In this document: positions 1-8,363 of the stretch, one piece after another
Position numbering within the stretch: position 1 is the first letter of the stretch
Layout of the letters: every line of letters starts with the position of its first letter
Assembly (NCBI RefSeq): GCF_034258515.1
Contig: NZ_CP139438.1
Span: 3,472,001 to 3,536,000, forward strand
DNA length: 64,000 nucleotides
Origin: Pseudarthrobacter oxydans
GTDB lineage: Bacteria > Actinomycetota > Actinomycetes > Actinomycetales > Micrococcaceae
Reading direction: 5' to 3'
Program-made: the position numbers and the translations under genes
Notes under the pieces: model-generated
Told to the model about the DNA's origin: nothing
Seen by the model: the letters and a program-made list of their open reading frames with translations, nothing else
Database searches by the model: none

Positions 1-1
1 C

Positions 2-466
2 ACGGTTCCCGCCGGCGTTCAGGAGCAGTACCAGGTACTGGCCGATGAGCTTGCCGAAAAGGGCAAGACCGTCGAGTCCGGGGAATGGACCGTCAACCTG
101 ATCACCGAGGCGGCCGAGCCGTGGTTTGACGAGCACGGTACGCATTTCCGTGCGCCGGAAGCCGGCGAGACCCACCACATCGAGATCATCCCTGTCGAGG
201 CCTCGACCGGCAGGATCGTCCCCGACGTGCCGATCACGCTGGAGGTGGTAGACGCCCAGGACAAGGTGGTCCAGTCGATGGAACTGAATTTCTACTACTC
301 CACCTTCTATCACTACGCCAACAACTTCACCGTGCCGGAAGCAGGGACTTATACAGTGCGCGCCACCCTCGGCGTCCCCGCGTTCAACCGCCACGGCGAA
401 GAGTCCGACACGCCGCCCCTGATTGAGGGCACCACCGTGGAGTTCAAAGACGTCGAGCTGAGCTAG
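2..466 (+). CDS. Iron-transport (Tp34/P19-like) periplasmic protein, 5' truncated
   Basis: The 3' part of a gene entering from the left edge; 154 codons are visible and it ends with TAG at 464-466. The product resembles the Fe2+ transport protein family (Pfam Iron_transport; Treponema Tp34, Campylobacter P19), extracytoplasmic metal-binding proteins that usually accompany an FTR1-type iron permease. Supporting pieces are the HHIEIIPVEA strand, a YHYANNF segment and the closing GTYTVRA...FNRHGEE block, typical of the family's immunoglobulin-like fold with metal-binding Met/His. The signal peptide and start lie outside the window. The next gene, 63 bp away, is a membrane protein and may belong to the same operon. 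The family call is by recognition of motifs and is fairly but not fully secure. Confidence 0.65.
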   Translation, partial: TVPAGVQEQYQVLADELAEKGKTVESGEWTVNLITEAAEPWFDEHGTHFRAPEAGETHHIEIIPVEASTGRIVPDVPITLEVVDAQDKVVQSMELNFYYSTFYHYANNFTVPEAGTYTVRATLGVPAFNRHGEESDTPPLIEGTTVEFKDVELS

Positions 467-529
467 GTTCCACATGTCACTTTCCACCCGTTCGCGGCGC
501 TTCGGCGGGCGGCGAAGCCGGGTTCCGCG

Positions 530-1159
530 ATGACAGGCGTGGCGCTCCGGCCGGGCGCGCCGGAGGCGGGCGCCCCGGAAACAGGACCGGCGCGCCCGCC
601 GGCACCGTTGTCACGCCGCCACAGGCAGCGACTGGTTTTCCTCGGGGTGCTGTGCACGGCCGGATGGCTGGCTTCGGTGCTCGTGGGGCATTACGTGGAC
701 TGCGGGCCGGAACTCCACCGGATCGGCCTTGCCGTTCACATCCTCGCCCTGGTGCTGTCGTTCGGCACCATCCTGGTGGTCGACTGGCTGGGACTGCTGT
801 GGCTGCTTGGCAAGATGGAAATGCACGAGTCCGGGAAGCTTGAGGCCGCCGCAAAGCCGCTCATTTGGGGCGGCCTCGCCCTGCTGCTGGTTTCAGGCGC
901 CCTGATCAGCCCTGACCTGACCAGCACGGTCACAGTGGTCAAACTCGTGGCCGTCCTAGTGCTGATGCTGAACGGCCTCAGCATCGCACCGGCCATGCAC
1001 CGGCTGCTTGCGCTCCCGCCGAGCACACGCTTCAGCGAGCTGACAAAGAGGCTGCGGCTTCGGCTCCTGATCGCACTGACCGTTTCCCAGACCTGCTGGT
1101 GGACTGCAGTGCTCATCGGCCTCATCAACAGCACGCTGCGTCGCTGGGCAGGCGCCTGA
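530..1159 (+). CDS. Multi-pass membrane protein of unknown function
   Basis: A 209-residue protein with a proline/alanine-rich, positively charged N-terminus (residues 1-33) followed by about five hydrophobic segments, near residues 35-52, 66-92, 108-126, 132-150 and 178-198. No catalytic motif is recognised. It is co-directional with and 63 bp downstream of the iron-transport gene, so it may be an accessory membrane component of metal uptake, but this rests only on position. The ATG at 530 has no strong Shine-Dalgarno sequence; a start a few dozen codons later is possible because the first 30 residues are low complexity. Confidence 0.6.
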   Translation: MTGVALRPGAPEAGAPETGPARPPAPLSRRHRQRLVFLGVLCTAGWLASVLVGHYVDCGPELHRIGLAVHILALVLSFGTILVVDWLGLLWLLGKMEMHESGKLEAAAKPLIWGGLALLLVSGALISPDLTSTVTVVKLVAVLVLMLNGLSIAPAMHRLLALPPSTRFSELTKRLRLRLLIALTVSQTCWWTAVLIGLINSTLRRWAGA

Positions 1160-1213
1160 CGCGCTCTGTCAATCCGGCCAATCCGGTACTTCCCCCGCAC
1201 CGGCGCGCACCGC

Positions 1214-1323
1214 CGTCGTGCGTTCCTGCCCGACTACCTTCCTGGCACGAGGTGCGGCGCGCCGAGGACGACGGCGCGTCGCACCTCTGGACCGCCCCTC
1301 GCCAGACAGCAACTGGGCAGGAA
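1214..1323. repeat. Structured ~110-bp repeat unit, copy 1
   Basis: First of two same-orientation units. It opens with CGTCGTGCGTTCCTGCCCG and closes with GCAACTGGGCAGGAA, both shared exactly with copy 2 at 1876-1984. The arms GCGTTCCTGCCC (1220-1231) and its exact complement (1315-1326) form a 12-bp terminal inverted repeat. Inside, 1249-1263 pairs with 1273-1287 around a 9-nt loop as a 15-bp stem with one G-T wobble. No coding sequence is apparent. A MITE-like element or a structured RNA both fit. Confidence 0.6.
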
Positions 1324-1467
1324 CGCGCCCACGCGGCTTCATCCATACTTCGTAGCAAGCCCCCGAGTGCAGCCCACAGGTTCTGGGACGCGTTACGGGG
1401 GCGTTACAGTCCACGCTGCAGCTTGGCAAATGAGCCAGCTGAAACCGGTATTCCTGCGGACATGGAA

Positions 1468-1502
1468 GCGCCCCGATGTTATTGGGGGATACATCGGGGC
1501 GC
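1468..1502. other. Perfect 12-bp hairpin with G-rich loop (loop partner of 1554-1612)
   Basis: GCGCCCCGATGT (1468-1479) pairs with its exact complement at 1491-1502, leaving the 11-nt loop TATTGGGGGAT (1480-1490). There is no T-run on either side, so this is not a simple intrinsic terminator. Nine loop bases (1480-1488) are complementary to the loop of the hairpin at 1554-1612, suggesting a kissing-loop structure. It lies in a kilobase without a convincing gene. Confidence 0.6.
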
Positions 1503-1553
1503 CTGGAAAAAGCATAGGTCCGGGGTTTATTCAAATCAAATGCCAAACCCGTA

Positions 1554-1612
1554 CGGCGGGGCGAAGGATATGGCCCAACCCCCAATAGGATTCCGAGGCC
1601 ATATCCCCGCCG
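1554..1612. other. Hairpin whose loop complements the 1468-1502 loop
   Basis: GGATATGGCC (1566-1575) pairs perfectly with 1597-1606; an outer 6-bp stem (1554-1559 with 1607-1612) is separated by a 6-nt bulge. The 21-nt loop contains CCCCCAATA (1579-1587), the exact reverse complement of TATTGGGGG in the loop of the preceding hairpin. This points to a folded RNA or DNA element spanning about 1468-1612, orientation unknown. Confidence 0.6.
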
Positions 1613-1777
1613 GTCCGCGGGTCCCTGCAGGGGCGCGAAAACGATGTTTTCTGCACAGTGGATCCCATGGCGCCGGCATACCTGCGCACGATGGCGAGGT
1701 GCCTATTGGCGGGGGGTGGAGGGCAGTCGTGGCCATGCGGACGGCGGCGCGGTCACAGACGGGACCCCCGGGAAACA

Positions 1778-1804
1778 CTGAGAGGCCGCTGCATGACCTC
1801 TCAG
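1778..1804. other. 8-bp perfect hairpin
   Basis: CTGAGAGG (1778-1785) is followed after 11 bases by CCTCTCAG (1797-1804). It is a minor addition to the structured non-coding stretch 1160-2157. No function can be assigned. Confidence 0.35.
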
Positions 1805-1875
1805 AGAATACCAAGTCGGCAGCCCTGCGTGAAACGTCACCGCTCCGCCCGGCTGACGCGGCAGCCGCGCGCCGT

Positions 1876-1984
1876 CGTCGTGCGTTCCTGCCCGGGTGCC
1901 CTCCCCGCCCCCCGTGCAGCGCGCCGCGAACGACGGCGTGTCCCGCTTTTGGAGGGTGTCTCCCCGAATGCAACTGGGCAGGAA
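1876..1984. repeat. Structured ~110-bp repeat unit, copy 2
   Basis: Homologous to 1214-1323 and in the same orientation, with nearly identical length (109 versus 110 bp). The two ends are identical, and the central GCGCGCCG...ACGACGGCG block differs at about three of 24 positions. The inner 7-bp stem is retained through G-T wobbles while the outer stem is weak. The end inverted repeat is reduced to 9 bp. The surrounding 1160-2157 interval holds no gene that can be supported. Confidence 0.55.
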
Positions 1985-2008
1985 GGTACGGCTGGCCGCC
2001 AAACGCTC

Positions 2009-2138
2009 GATCACTTACTGCGGCTTTTTCCCGAACGCTCTTTCACCTCCCGCACGGCGACTGATAGAGCGTTGGCCGAAAACACACGTCAAGTGATAGA
2101 GGGTCGGTCAAAAACACACGTCAAGTGAGAGAGCGTCC
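2009..2138. repeat. 32-nt tandem repeat family, locus 1 (head-to-head units)
   Basis: One inverted unit (2009-2046) faces two direct 32-nt units (2061-2092 and 2093-2124) and a partial one (2125-2138). Each unit begins GTGAKAGAGSGT and ends CGTCAA or a variant, and the next begins at once, without spacers. The same family recurs near 37.3, 38.7 and 58.4 kb. Here it lies 20 bp beyond the 3' end of the leftward D-lactate dehydrogenase gene. Confidence 0.7.
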
Positions 2139-2157
2139 CGGGCGGGGGTGGAGGGGG

Positions 2158-5007
2158 TTACCGGGTGACCTCTTCCAGCAGCTCCAGCACATGCCGGTAC
2201 TGTTCGCCTGTGGCCCGGGTCATGCCCAGTTCGCAGGTCCGGTTGCAGGAGGCATGGGCCGCCGCCCCCATTTCCGCGACTTCCTCCCCCTGCTTCCGGG
2301 TGGCGGACGCGGTGAGCTCTGGGTGGAGCATGCCCCGGTCCCCCGCGAACGCGCAGCAGCCCCAGTTCACCGGAACATCCACCTTCTCCGCCACCGCAGC
2401 CGCCACCGCATCCAGGGAGCCGTTGATCCCCATGCGCGTGGAGGAGCAGGTGGGGTGCAGGGCCAGCGACTGGAGCTTTGCGTGCTCCGGCAGCTTGGGC
2501 AGGATGTGCTCGGCGGCGAAGTCCACGGCGTCCACGATCCGCAGCGGCCGCTGGCCCGCCAGCGGAACGTCCGACTCCACGGCCTGGCGCAAGCCCTCGG
2601 TGCAGGAGGACGCATCGCAGACGATGGCAAGTTCGCCGTCCCGGGTAGCCTCCCGGAGCGCTGCCACCGTCTTCTCCTGCATGGTCGCCTGGCCGGCCAC
2701 CATGCCCTTGGAGGACCAGGGGGTGCCGCAGCAGAGCCCGTCAATGCCCGCCGGCACCAGCAGGGTGATGCCCGCGCGCCCGCACAGCTGCTCGAAGCTG
2801 TACTGGACGCCGCGGCCTGCAGACGCGCCGGCAGAACCGGCCTGGCCTGGGCCGGCCTGGCCCGCCGGCCCGAACATCGTCCCCACGCACGCGGGGAAGT
2901 AGACGGCGTCCGGCGCCCCGTCCGGCGTCGGACGCTTCCGCACGGAACCGCCGCCCGGCAGCTCCGGCGAGTGCAGCGGCACCGTGTCCGTCCCAAGGAC
3001 CGCCCGGGCGGCCTTGTTGGGCGCGGCCACGGCCGCAGCGGGCAGCTTGTCCACCACGGTCAGGGCCAGCGAGGCGCCGCGGGTGACGCCTTCCCAGTGC
3101 TTCGCGGCGGCGTTCCAGGCGCCGTTCGCCACGGGGCCGGCATCCGAACGCCTGATCCGCTTCACCAGGAGGCCGGTGTTGATGTCCACGGGACAGGCGG
3201 TCTGGCACATGCCGTCCACCGCACAGGTCTGCACGGACTCGTAGTCGTAGTCCTTTTCCAGCTGCTTCACCAGCGTCGTGTCCCCGGCCAGGCGCGCGGA
3301 TTCGATGGCGCGCAGGGTGACGATCCGCTGCCGCGGCGTCAGCGTCAGGTCCTTGCTGGGGCACACCGGCTCGCAGTAGCCGCAGGAGACGCAGCGGTCC
3401 ACCTCTTCCGCCACCGGCGGCGCCGTCTTGATGTGGCGCAGGTGCGCCTGCGGATCGTCGTCCATGAGGACGCCCGGGTTCAGCATCCCGGCAGGATCGA
3501 ACAGCTGCTTGATCCTGCGCATCACGCCGTACAGCTCGTCCCCGTACTGCCGCCGGACGTAGGGCGCCATCACCCGGCCGGTGCCGTGCTCGGCCTTGAG
3601 CGAGCCGCCCTCGCCCAGGACCAGGTCCACCATGTCCTCCGTGAACGAGCTGTACCTGTCCAGCTCCTCGGCCGTGGCGAACCCGTCCGTGAGCATGAAG
3701 TGGACGTTGCCGTCCTTCGCGTGGCCGAAGATCACGCTGTTGCTGTAGCTGTACTTGTCGAACAGCCCGATCAGTTCCCGGCACGTCCGGCCCAGCGCCG
3801 GCACGGGCACCACAATGTCCTCCAGGAGGGCCGTGGTCCCCTGCGGGCGGGCGCCGGCCACCGAGGCGTACAGGCCCTTGCGGAGGTGCCAGAGCCCGGC
3901 CCGCGCCGAGGCATCCCCGGTGAACCGGGCCTCGGCCGAGAGGTTCAGCCCCGCCAGGACGCCCTCGCCGCCCTGCCGCAGGGCGGCCAGTTCGTCCGGC
4001 CCTTCGGCCGAGTATTCAACCAGCAGCGCGGCGTGGTCCCGCACCACCAGGTCGCGTACGACGGCGGGAGTCCCCTTCAGCGCCTGGCCCACCTTCAGGG
4101 ACAGGGCGTCCATGAGTTCCACCGTGGCCGCGCCGGTCCCCACCAGTTCCGGCAGCGCCGCGTTCGCGGCCTGCAGGTCCGGGAAGACCAGCAGGCCCGT
4201 GGCGGCGTGCTGGAGCCGCGGGATGGTGCGGAACACCGCCTCCGCCACGAAGCCCAGCGTGCCTTCGCTGCCCACGATCAGATGGGCCATGATGTCCACC
4301 GGGGTGCTGTGGTCCAGCAGCGAGTTCAGGCCGTAGCCCATGGTGTTCTTCATGGAAAACTGCTGCCGGATCCGGCGCACGGACTCGCTGTTGCCGCGCA
4401 CCCGGGCGGCCAGCTGCGCCAGGCCTTCGTACAGTTCCGGCTCCAGCGTCCGCAGCTTCTGGTCCGCGTCCGGCGCCCCGGTGTCGATGACCGTGCCCGA
4501 GGGCAGCACCACCGTCAGGGATTCCAGCGTCTGGTAGGCGTTGTCCACGGTGCCGCAGTTCATCCCGGACGAGTTGTTGGCAACCACCCCGCCCACCGTG
4601 CAGGCCGCCTCGCTGGCCGGATCCGGGCCGAACTTGCGCCCGTACGGTGCCAGCCGTGCGTTCAGCGCCCGCACGGTGACGCCCGGCTGCACGCGGACCC
4701 GCGCGCCGCCGTCGAGCACTTCAACGTCCCTGAAGTTGCGCCGCACGTCCACCAGCACGCCGTCGGTAACCGCTTGGCCGCTGAGGCTGGTGCCGCCGGA
4801 GCGGAAGGTCAGCGGGACGCCCTGCTCAGCGCTCGCGCGCAGGAGACCGCCCACATCCGCCGCACTGTCGGCCGTCACCACGGCCTGCGGGATGAGCAGG
4901 AAGTGCGAGGCGTCATGCGCATTGGCATGGAGGTCGATGGCCCGGGTTTTGACCTGGGCGGGATCATTGACTGCCGCGCGGAGGCCGGCGAGGTCCAGGG
5001 ACACCAT
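2158..5007 (-). CDS. FAD-binding, Fe-S D-lactate (2-hydroxyacid) dehydrogenase
   Basis: A 949-residue fusion flavoprotein that should oxidise a D-2-hydroxyacid, most likely D-lactate, to the 2-oxoacid and pass electrons to the respiratory chain. Residues ~30-280 form an FAD_binding_4 (PCMH) domain with the RSGGTSLSGQ phosphate loop. A GlcD-like C-terminal FAD-oxidase cap follows to about 530, including the GHAKDGNVH and KAEHGTGR motifs. Then come two cysteine clusters (CVSCGYCEPVCP near 540 and CxxxxxCxxxCP near 595) typical of 4Fe-4S binding, and a C-terminal CCG-type heterodisulfide-reductase-like domain. Its ATG overlaps the stop of the upstream permease (TGATG at 5005-5009), so the two are translationally coupled. 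D-lactate is favoured by the LctP partner; glycolate or D-2-hydroxyglutarate are alternatives. Confidence 0.85.
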   Translation of the reverse strand: MVSLDLAGLRAAVNDPAQVKTRAIDLHANAHDASHFLLIPQAVVTADSAADVGGLLRASAEQGVPLTFRSGGTSLSGQAVTDGVLVDVRRNFRDVEVLDGGARVRVQPGVTVRALNARLAPYGRKFGPDPASEAACTVGGVVANNSSGMNCGTVDNAYQTLESLTVVLPSGTVIDTGAPDADQKLRTLEPELYEGLAQLAARVRGNSESVRRIRQQFSMKNTMGYGLNSLLDHSTPVDIMAHLIVGSEGTLGFVAEAVFRTIPRLQHAATGLLVFPDLQAANAALPELVGTGAATVELMDALSLKVGQALKGTPAVVRDLVVRDHAALLVEYSAEGPDELAALRQGGEGVLAGLNLSAEARFTGDASARAGLWHLRKGLYASVAGARPQGTTALLEDIVVPVPALGRTCRELIGLFDKYSYSNSVIFGHAKDGNVHFMLTDGFATAEELDRYSSFTEDMVDLVLGEGGSLKAEHGTGRVMAPYVRRQYGDELYGVMRRIKQLFDPAGMLNPGVLMDDDPQAHLRHIKTAPPVAEEVDRCVSCGYCEPVCPSKDLTLTPRQRIVTLRAIESARLAGDTTLVKQLEKDYDYESVQTCAVDGMCQTACPVDINTGLLVKRIRRSDAGPVANGAWNAAAKHWEGVTRGASLALTVVDKLPAAAVAAPNKAARAVLGTDTVPLHSPELPGGGSVRKRPTPDGAPDAVYFPACVGTMFGPAGQAGPGQAGSAGASAGRGVQYSFEQLCGRAGITLLVPAGIDGLCCGTPWSSKGMVAGQATMQEKTVAALREATRDGELAIVCDASSCTEGLRQAVESDVPLAGQRPLRIVDAVDFAAEHILPKLPEHAKLQSLALHPTCSSTRMGINGSLDAVAAAVAEKVDVPVNWGCCAFAGDRGMLHPELTASATRKQGEEVAEMGAAAHASCNRTCELGMTRATGEQYRHVLELLEEVTR

Positions 5008-6734
5008 CAGGGAACCATCCAGCCCAGGACGGGGGTGGACTGCAGGAAGATCAGCACGGTGATGAGGGCCAGGAGGCCCAGGCTCCAGCCGACGAGCTTG
5101 CGGAAGAGGGTCCCCTCGGCGCCGTCAAGGCCCACTGCCGCCGAGGCGACAGCCAGGTTCTGCAGCGACAGCATCTTGCCCATCACGCCGGCGGAGGAGT
5201 TGGAAGCTGCCATCAGCACCGGCGACAGTCCGGTTTGCTGGGCGGCGGTAGCCTGCATCTGCCCGAACAGCGAGTTGGAGGAGGTGTCCGAGCCGGTCAG
5301 GGCAACACCGATCCAGCCGATCAGCGGCGAGAGGAGGGCGAAGAAGCCGCCGGCCGAGGCGAGGGCGAAGCCCAGCGTGGTGGTCTGGCCGGACAGGTTC
5401 ATGACGAAGGACAGTCCCAGGACGGCGGTCACGGTGACGATGGTCCAGCGGAGCTGCACCAGGGTGTCCCGGTAGATGCGCAGGCCCTGCGATGCGGTGA
5501 TCTTGTAGAGCGCCATGGTGATGATGCCGGAGAGCAGGAGCAGGGTGCCGGTGGCCTTGAGGTGGTCCAGCTTGAACTTTGTGGCCGCCACGGGCTTGCC
5601 GGCGGAATCGGTGATGTCCAGGCCGGGCCAGGCAAACGTCACGCTGCCAACCTGGCTCAGCCATGCCTTGACCGCGGGAATCTGGGCCACCGAGAAGACC
5701 GCGATGATGATCAGGTAGGGGGCGATCGCCATCCAGATCTGGCGCGGCCCGGGCCGGGAATTGTCAGTGGGAATGCCGACGCCGGCTGCGGCGGCGGTTC
5801 CTGCGGCCGGGGCAGCTGGTCCGCTTGCTGACCCGGCGGAGCGGGCACCCGCGCGGGCGCCGGCCCCAGCATGCGCGGCTTCCGGAGCAGCCTCCACGGA
5901 ACCTCCGATGCCAACGTTTTCTGCCGGCTGCCAGACCTTCAGCATCAGCAGGACGGCGGCCACGGTGACGACGGCGGCCACCACGTCCGTCAGTTCGACG
6001 GCGAGGTAGTTGGAGGTGACGAACTGGGCGGCCCCGAAGGCGGCGCCGGCCACCAGGGCAACGGGCCAGGTCTGCTTCAGGCCGCGCTTGCCGTCCACGA
6101 TGAAGACGAGCAGCAGGGGCACGATCAGGGCGATGAAGGGCGTCTGGCGGCCGGCCATCGAGGACAGGTCATGCAGCGGCAGGCCGGTGACGCCGTTCAG
6201 GGCGATGATCGGCGCGGCCATGGCACCGAACGCCACCGGTGCGGTGTTGGCCAGCAGCGAGACCACGGCCGACTTCAGCGGCTTCATGCCCGCCGCCATC
6301 AGCATTGCCGCCGAGATGGCCACGGGGGCGCCAAAGCCGGCCAGGGACTCAAGCAGCGCGCCGAAGCAGAAGGCGATCAGGATCGAGAGGATCCGCAGGT
6401 CGTTGGAAATGGACCGGATGGTCCGGCCCAGCACTTCAAACCACGGCGTGGCCACGGTGAGCCGGTAGATCCACAGCGCGTTGACGAGGATCCACAGGAT
6501 GGGGAACAGGCCGTAGAACATTCCGGCAGCGGTGGCGGCCAGGGCCTGACCGGCGGGCATCCGCCAGCCGACGACGGCCAGCACGAGGGAAAGCGCCAGG
6601 CTGGCCAAGGCCGCTATGGGGGCCTTGACCTTGAAGACGCCCAGAAGGACGAAGAGCAGGATGAGCGGAAGAGCCGCACAGAGGGCTGAAATCAGTAGGG
6701 ACCCGGCGATGGGGTCGAGGATCTGCTGAAACAT
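5007..6734 (-). CDS. lldP: LctP-family lactate/glycolate permease (copy 1)
   Basis: A 575-residue integral membrane symporter of the lactate permease family (LldP/GlcA) importing lactate or glycolate. About 13 hydrophobic helices are visible, interrupted by a low-complexity Ala/Gly/Pro cytoplasmic loop around residues 270-310. Family signatures include FGAPVAISAAMLMAAGMKP and the GSDTSSNSLFGQ stretch near the C-terminus. The start at 6734 is chosen because GGAG lies 8 nt upstream and MFQQILDP aligns with the start of the paralogue at 9890-11713; an ATG nine codons earlier lacks these. It is the first gene of a two-gene operon with the D-lactate dehydrogenase. A GntR-type operator and the divergent gntR gene lie just upstream. 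Confidence 0.9.
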   Translation of the reverse strand: MFQQILDPIAGSLLISALCAALPLILLFVLLGVFKVKAPIAALASLALSLVLAVVGWRMPAGQALAATAAGMFYGLFPILWILVNALWIYRLTVATPWFEVLGRTIRSISNDLRILSILIAFCFGALLESLAGFGAPVAISAAMLMAAGMKPLKSAVVSLLANTAPVAFGAMAAPIIALNGVTGLPLHDLSSMAGRQTPFIALIVPLLLVFIVDGKRGLKQTWPVALVAGAAFGAAQFVTSNYLAVELTDVVAAVVTVAAVLLMLKVWQPAENVGIGGSVEAAPEAAHAGAGARAGARSAGSASGPAAPAAGTAAAAGVGIPTDNSRPGPRQIWMAIAPYLIIIAVFSVAQIPAVKAWLSQVGSVTFAWPGLDITDSAGKPVAATKFKLDHLKATGTLLLLSGIITMALYKITASQGLRIYRDTLVQLRWTIVTVTAVLGLSFVMNLSGQTTTLGFALASAGGFFALLSPLIGWIGVALTGSDTSSNSLFGQMQATAAQQTGLSPVLMAASNSSAGVMGKMLSLQNLAVASAAVGLDGAEGTLFRKLVGWSLGLLALITVLIFLQSTPVLGWMVP

Positions 6735-6781
6735 GTGTCTCCAGATTGTGTTAGGCGTCACAACTCCGTGGCGCCTTCAAA

Positions 6782-6792
6782 TTGTCTAACAA
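6782..6792. promoter_or_regulatory. GntR/FCD-type operator in divergent lldP-gntR region
   Basis: TTGTCTAACAA matches the TNGTNNNACNA consensus of FadR/LldR-type regulators at every fixed position. It sits 48 bp upstream of the permease start and 79 bp upstream of the divergent gntR start, where it could control both. Confidence 0.6.
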
Positions 6793-6870
6793 GTACACAT
6801 GACGGTCAAGTTCAGATGCTGACTTGTCTGGCAAAATAGGGAACCGGGGACAGTTTTGGGAGGAACGCCA

Positions 6871-7566
6871 GTGGCCGGACGTGTTGCAGCAGTCTCGATC
6901 GTGGATGCGATCGCCGCGGATTTACGGAGCCGCGTCTTCTCCGGTGAACTCGGCTCGGGCGTGGCGCTCACCGAGACGGACGTGGCGTCTTCCTACGAGG
7001 TGGCCCGCCCCACCGCCAAGGCCTCGATCGAGAAGCTCGTCGCCGAGGGGCTGCTGGACCGCGGCACCCACAAGACAGCGCGGGTGGTGGACCTGGGGCC
7101 GGAATCCGTCCGGGACATCTACCTGGCCAGGGCGTACCTGGAAAGCGAAGTGCTCCGGCGGCTGGCGTCCGGCCGGACGGTGCCGGCGGGTGCCGTGCAG
7201 GCCAACAACGATATTGCGGCGTTGAAGACCGGCGCCCCGCTTGACGTTGTGGAACCGGACATGCGGTTCCACACCAGCCTGATTGACGCGGTGGGCAACC
7301 AACGCATCAGCCGCATGTACCTGTCGCTGGTGGGCGAAGTCCGGCTGTGCATGTCCCGCGTGCAGTCACTGCACCTCCTGGATACCGCCCTGATCCAGGC
7401 CGAGCACCAGAAGCTCCTGGAACTGATCGAGGCCGGCCGCGGGGACGAAGCCGCGCAGCTGCTGGACGTCCACCTTGGCCGCGCCCGCGAACGTCTCGTG
7501 GCCGCCATGGGAGGCACGCCGGGGCCGGAAGCCGACCTGCCGCCGTCGGACGCTGCTGCCGGCTAG
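6871..7566 (+). CDS. GntR-family (FCD) transcriptional regulator
   Basis: A 231-residue regulator with an N-terminal winged helix (about residues 5-70; RPTAKASIEKLVAEG recognition region) and an all-helical FCD ligand domain (about 85-215) of the FadR/LldR class that senses organic acids. It is divergent from the permease-dehydrogenase operon and presumably controls it in response to lactate or glycolate. The GTG at 6871 is preferred because GGGAGG (6857-6862) precedes it at good spacing; an in-frame TTG at 6856 would lie on the Shine-Dalgarno itself. The C-terminus is low complexity. Confidence 0.85.
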   Translation: MAGRVAAVSIVDAIAADLRSRVFSGELGSGVALTETDVASSYEVARPTAKASIEKLVAEGLLDRGTHKTARVVDLGPESVRDIYLARAYLESEVLRRLASGRTVPAGAVQANNDIAALKTGAPLDVVEPDMRFHTSLIDAVGNQRISRMYLSLVGEVRLCMSRVQSLHLLDTALIQAEHQKLLELIEAGRGDEAAQLLDVHLGRARERLVAAMGGTPGPEADLPPSDAAAG

Positions 7567-7579
7567 GCGCCGGGCATGC

Positions 7580-8305
7580 TCAGGAGCGGGCCCTGGCCGT
7601 CTGCTCGTGGAGCCAGCCAACGTGGCGGCGGAGCAGGTCCGCGGCAAGGTCCGCGTTCCGCGCTTCCACAGCATTGAAGATTGCGTGGTGGTGCGCCCTC
7701 AGCTCAGCGAGGACCACCGGCCACTGGCCCAGGGCCGCAAGGGCGTCCTTGATATAGCCGCGGATGGAGCCGCTGAGGGAATCCATGATGGTTTCAATCA
7801 CCGCGTTGCCTGCCAGGGCACTGAGGGCCAGGTGGAACTGCGCGTCCAGGGCGTGGAATGTTTCCGGATCGATGTCCGGGGCATCCATCGCCAGGAGCAG
7901 TTCCCTGGCCCGCTCGATACCCTCAGGGTTGTCCTTTTCGGCCGCGGTCCGGGCCGCCCAGGTTTCCAGGAGGATGCGGGCCTCGACGATGTCTGCCACC
8001 GGAAGCCGGCTGCTGGCGACGTGCAGGCGGAGGGTGGAGGACAGTCCCGCCGACGGCTCTGAGACAATGACGGCGCCGGATTTGGGGCCGGACTTGTTCG
8101 AGCTGCGGAGGATCCCCATGGCGTCAAGGAGGCGCATGGCTTCGCGGACGGAGGCACGCGAGATGCCGTAGGTTTCCGCCAGGATGCGTTCTCCGGGAAG
8201 CTGGTCCCCTGCCTTGAAGCGCCCGGAGCGGAGGCCCGCTTCGACGTCGTCCAACAGGACATCGTAGGTCCGCTTCGGTGAAGATTCCGCTGCTGATTCC
8301 GCCAT
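7580..8305 (-). CDS. GntR-family (FadR/LldR subfamily) transcriptional regulator
   Basis: A 241-residue regulator: winged helix-turn-helix at about residues 12-80 (PGERILAETYGISRASVREA is the recognition helix region) and an FCD domain at about 95-235. It follows the FAD-dehydrogenase and permease genes on the same strand, 123 bp after the former, across a hairpin that may separate transcripts. The likely target is the 14-bp inverted repeat at 11831-11862 between the second permease and aceB. Its 3' end converges on the other gntR gene with a 13-bp gap. Confidence 0.85.
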   Translation of the reverse strand: MAESAAESSPKRTYDVLLDDVEAGLRSGRFKAGDQLPGERILAETYGISRASVREAMRLLDAMGILRSSNKSGPKSGAVIVSEPSAGLSSTLRLHVASSRLPVADIVEARILLETWAARTAAEKDNPEGIERARELLLAMDAPDIDPETFHALDAQFHLALSALAGNAVIETIMDSLSGSIRGYIKDALAALGQWPVVLAELRAHHHAIFNAVEARNADLAADLLRRHVGWLHEQTARARS

Positions 8306-8363
8306 GCTTCCATCCTGCCCTACGGCACCAACATCACTGCGTTCCCGCCGCCGCGCGGACGGC

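Noticed and set aside
1468..1502. Hairpin considered as an intrinsic terminator
   Set aside because: No T-run follows on either strand, and loop complementarity to the next hairpin suggests something else.
1099..2128. Several open frames in the 1.1-2.1 kb stretch
   Set aside because: They run through inverted repeats, lack ribosome sites and give Arg/Pro/Ala-rich translations with no family. The stretch is better read as non-coding structured DNA.
2125..5475. A very long open frame opposite the lactate dehydrogenase
   Set aside because: It is an antisense shadow of a GC-rich gene: low-complexity sequence without domains, while the other strand carries a complete flavoprotein with cofactor motifs.
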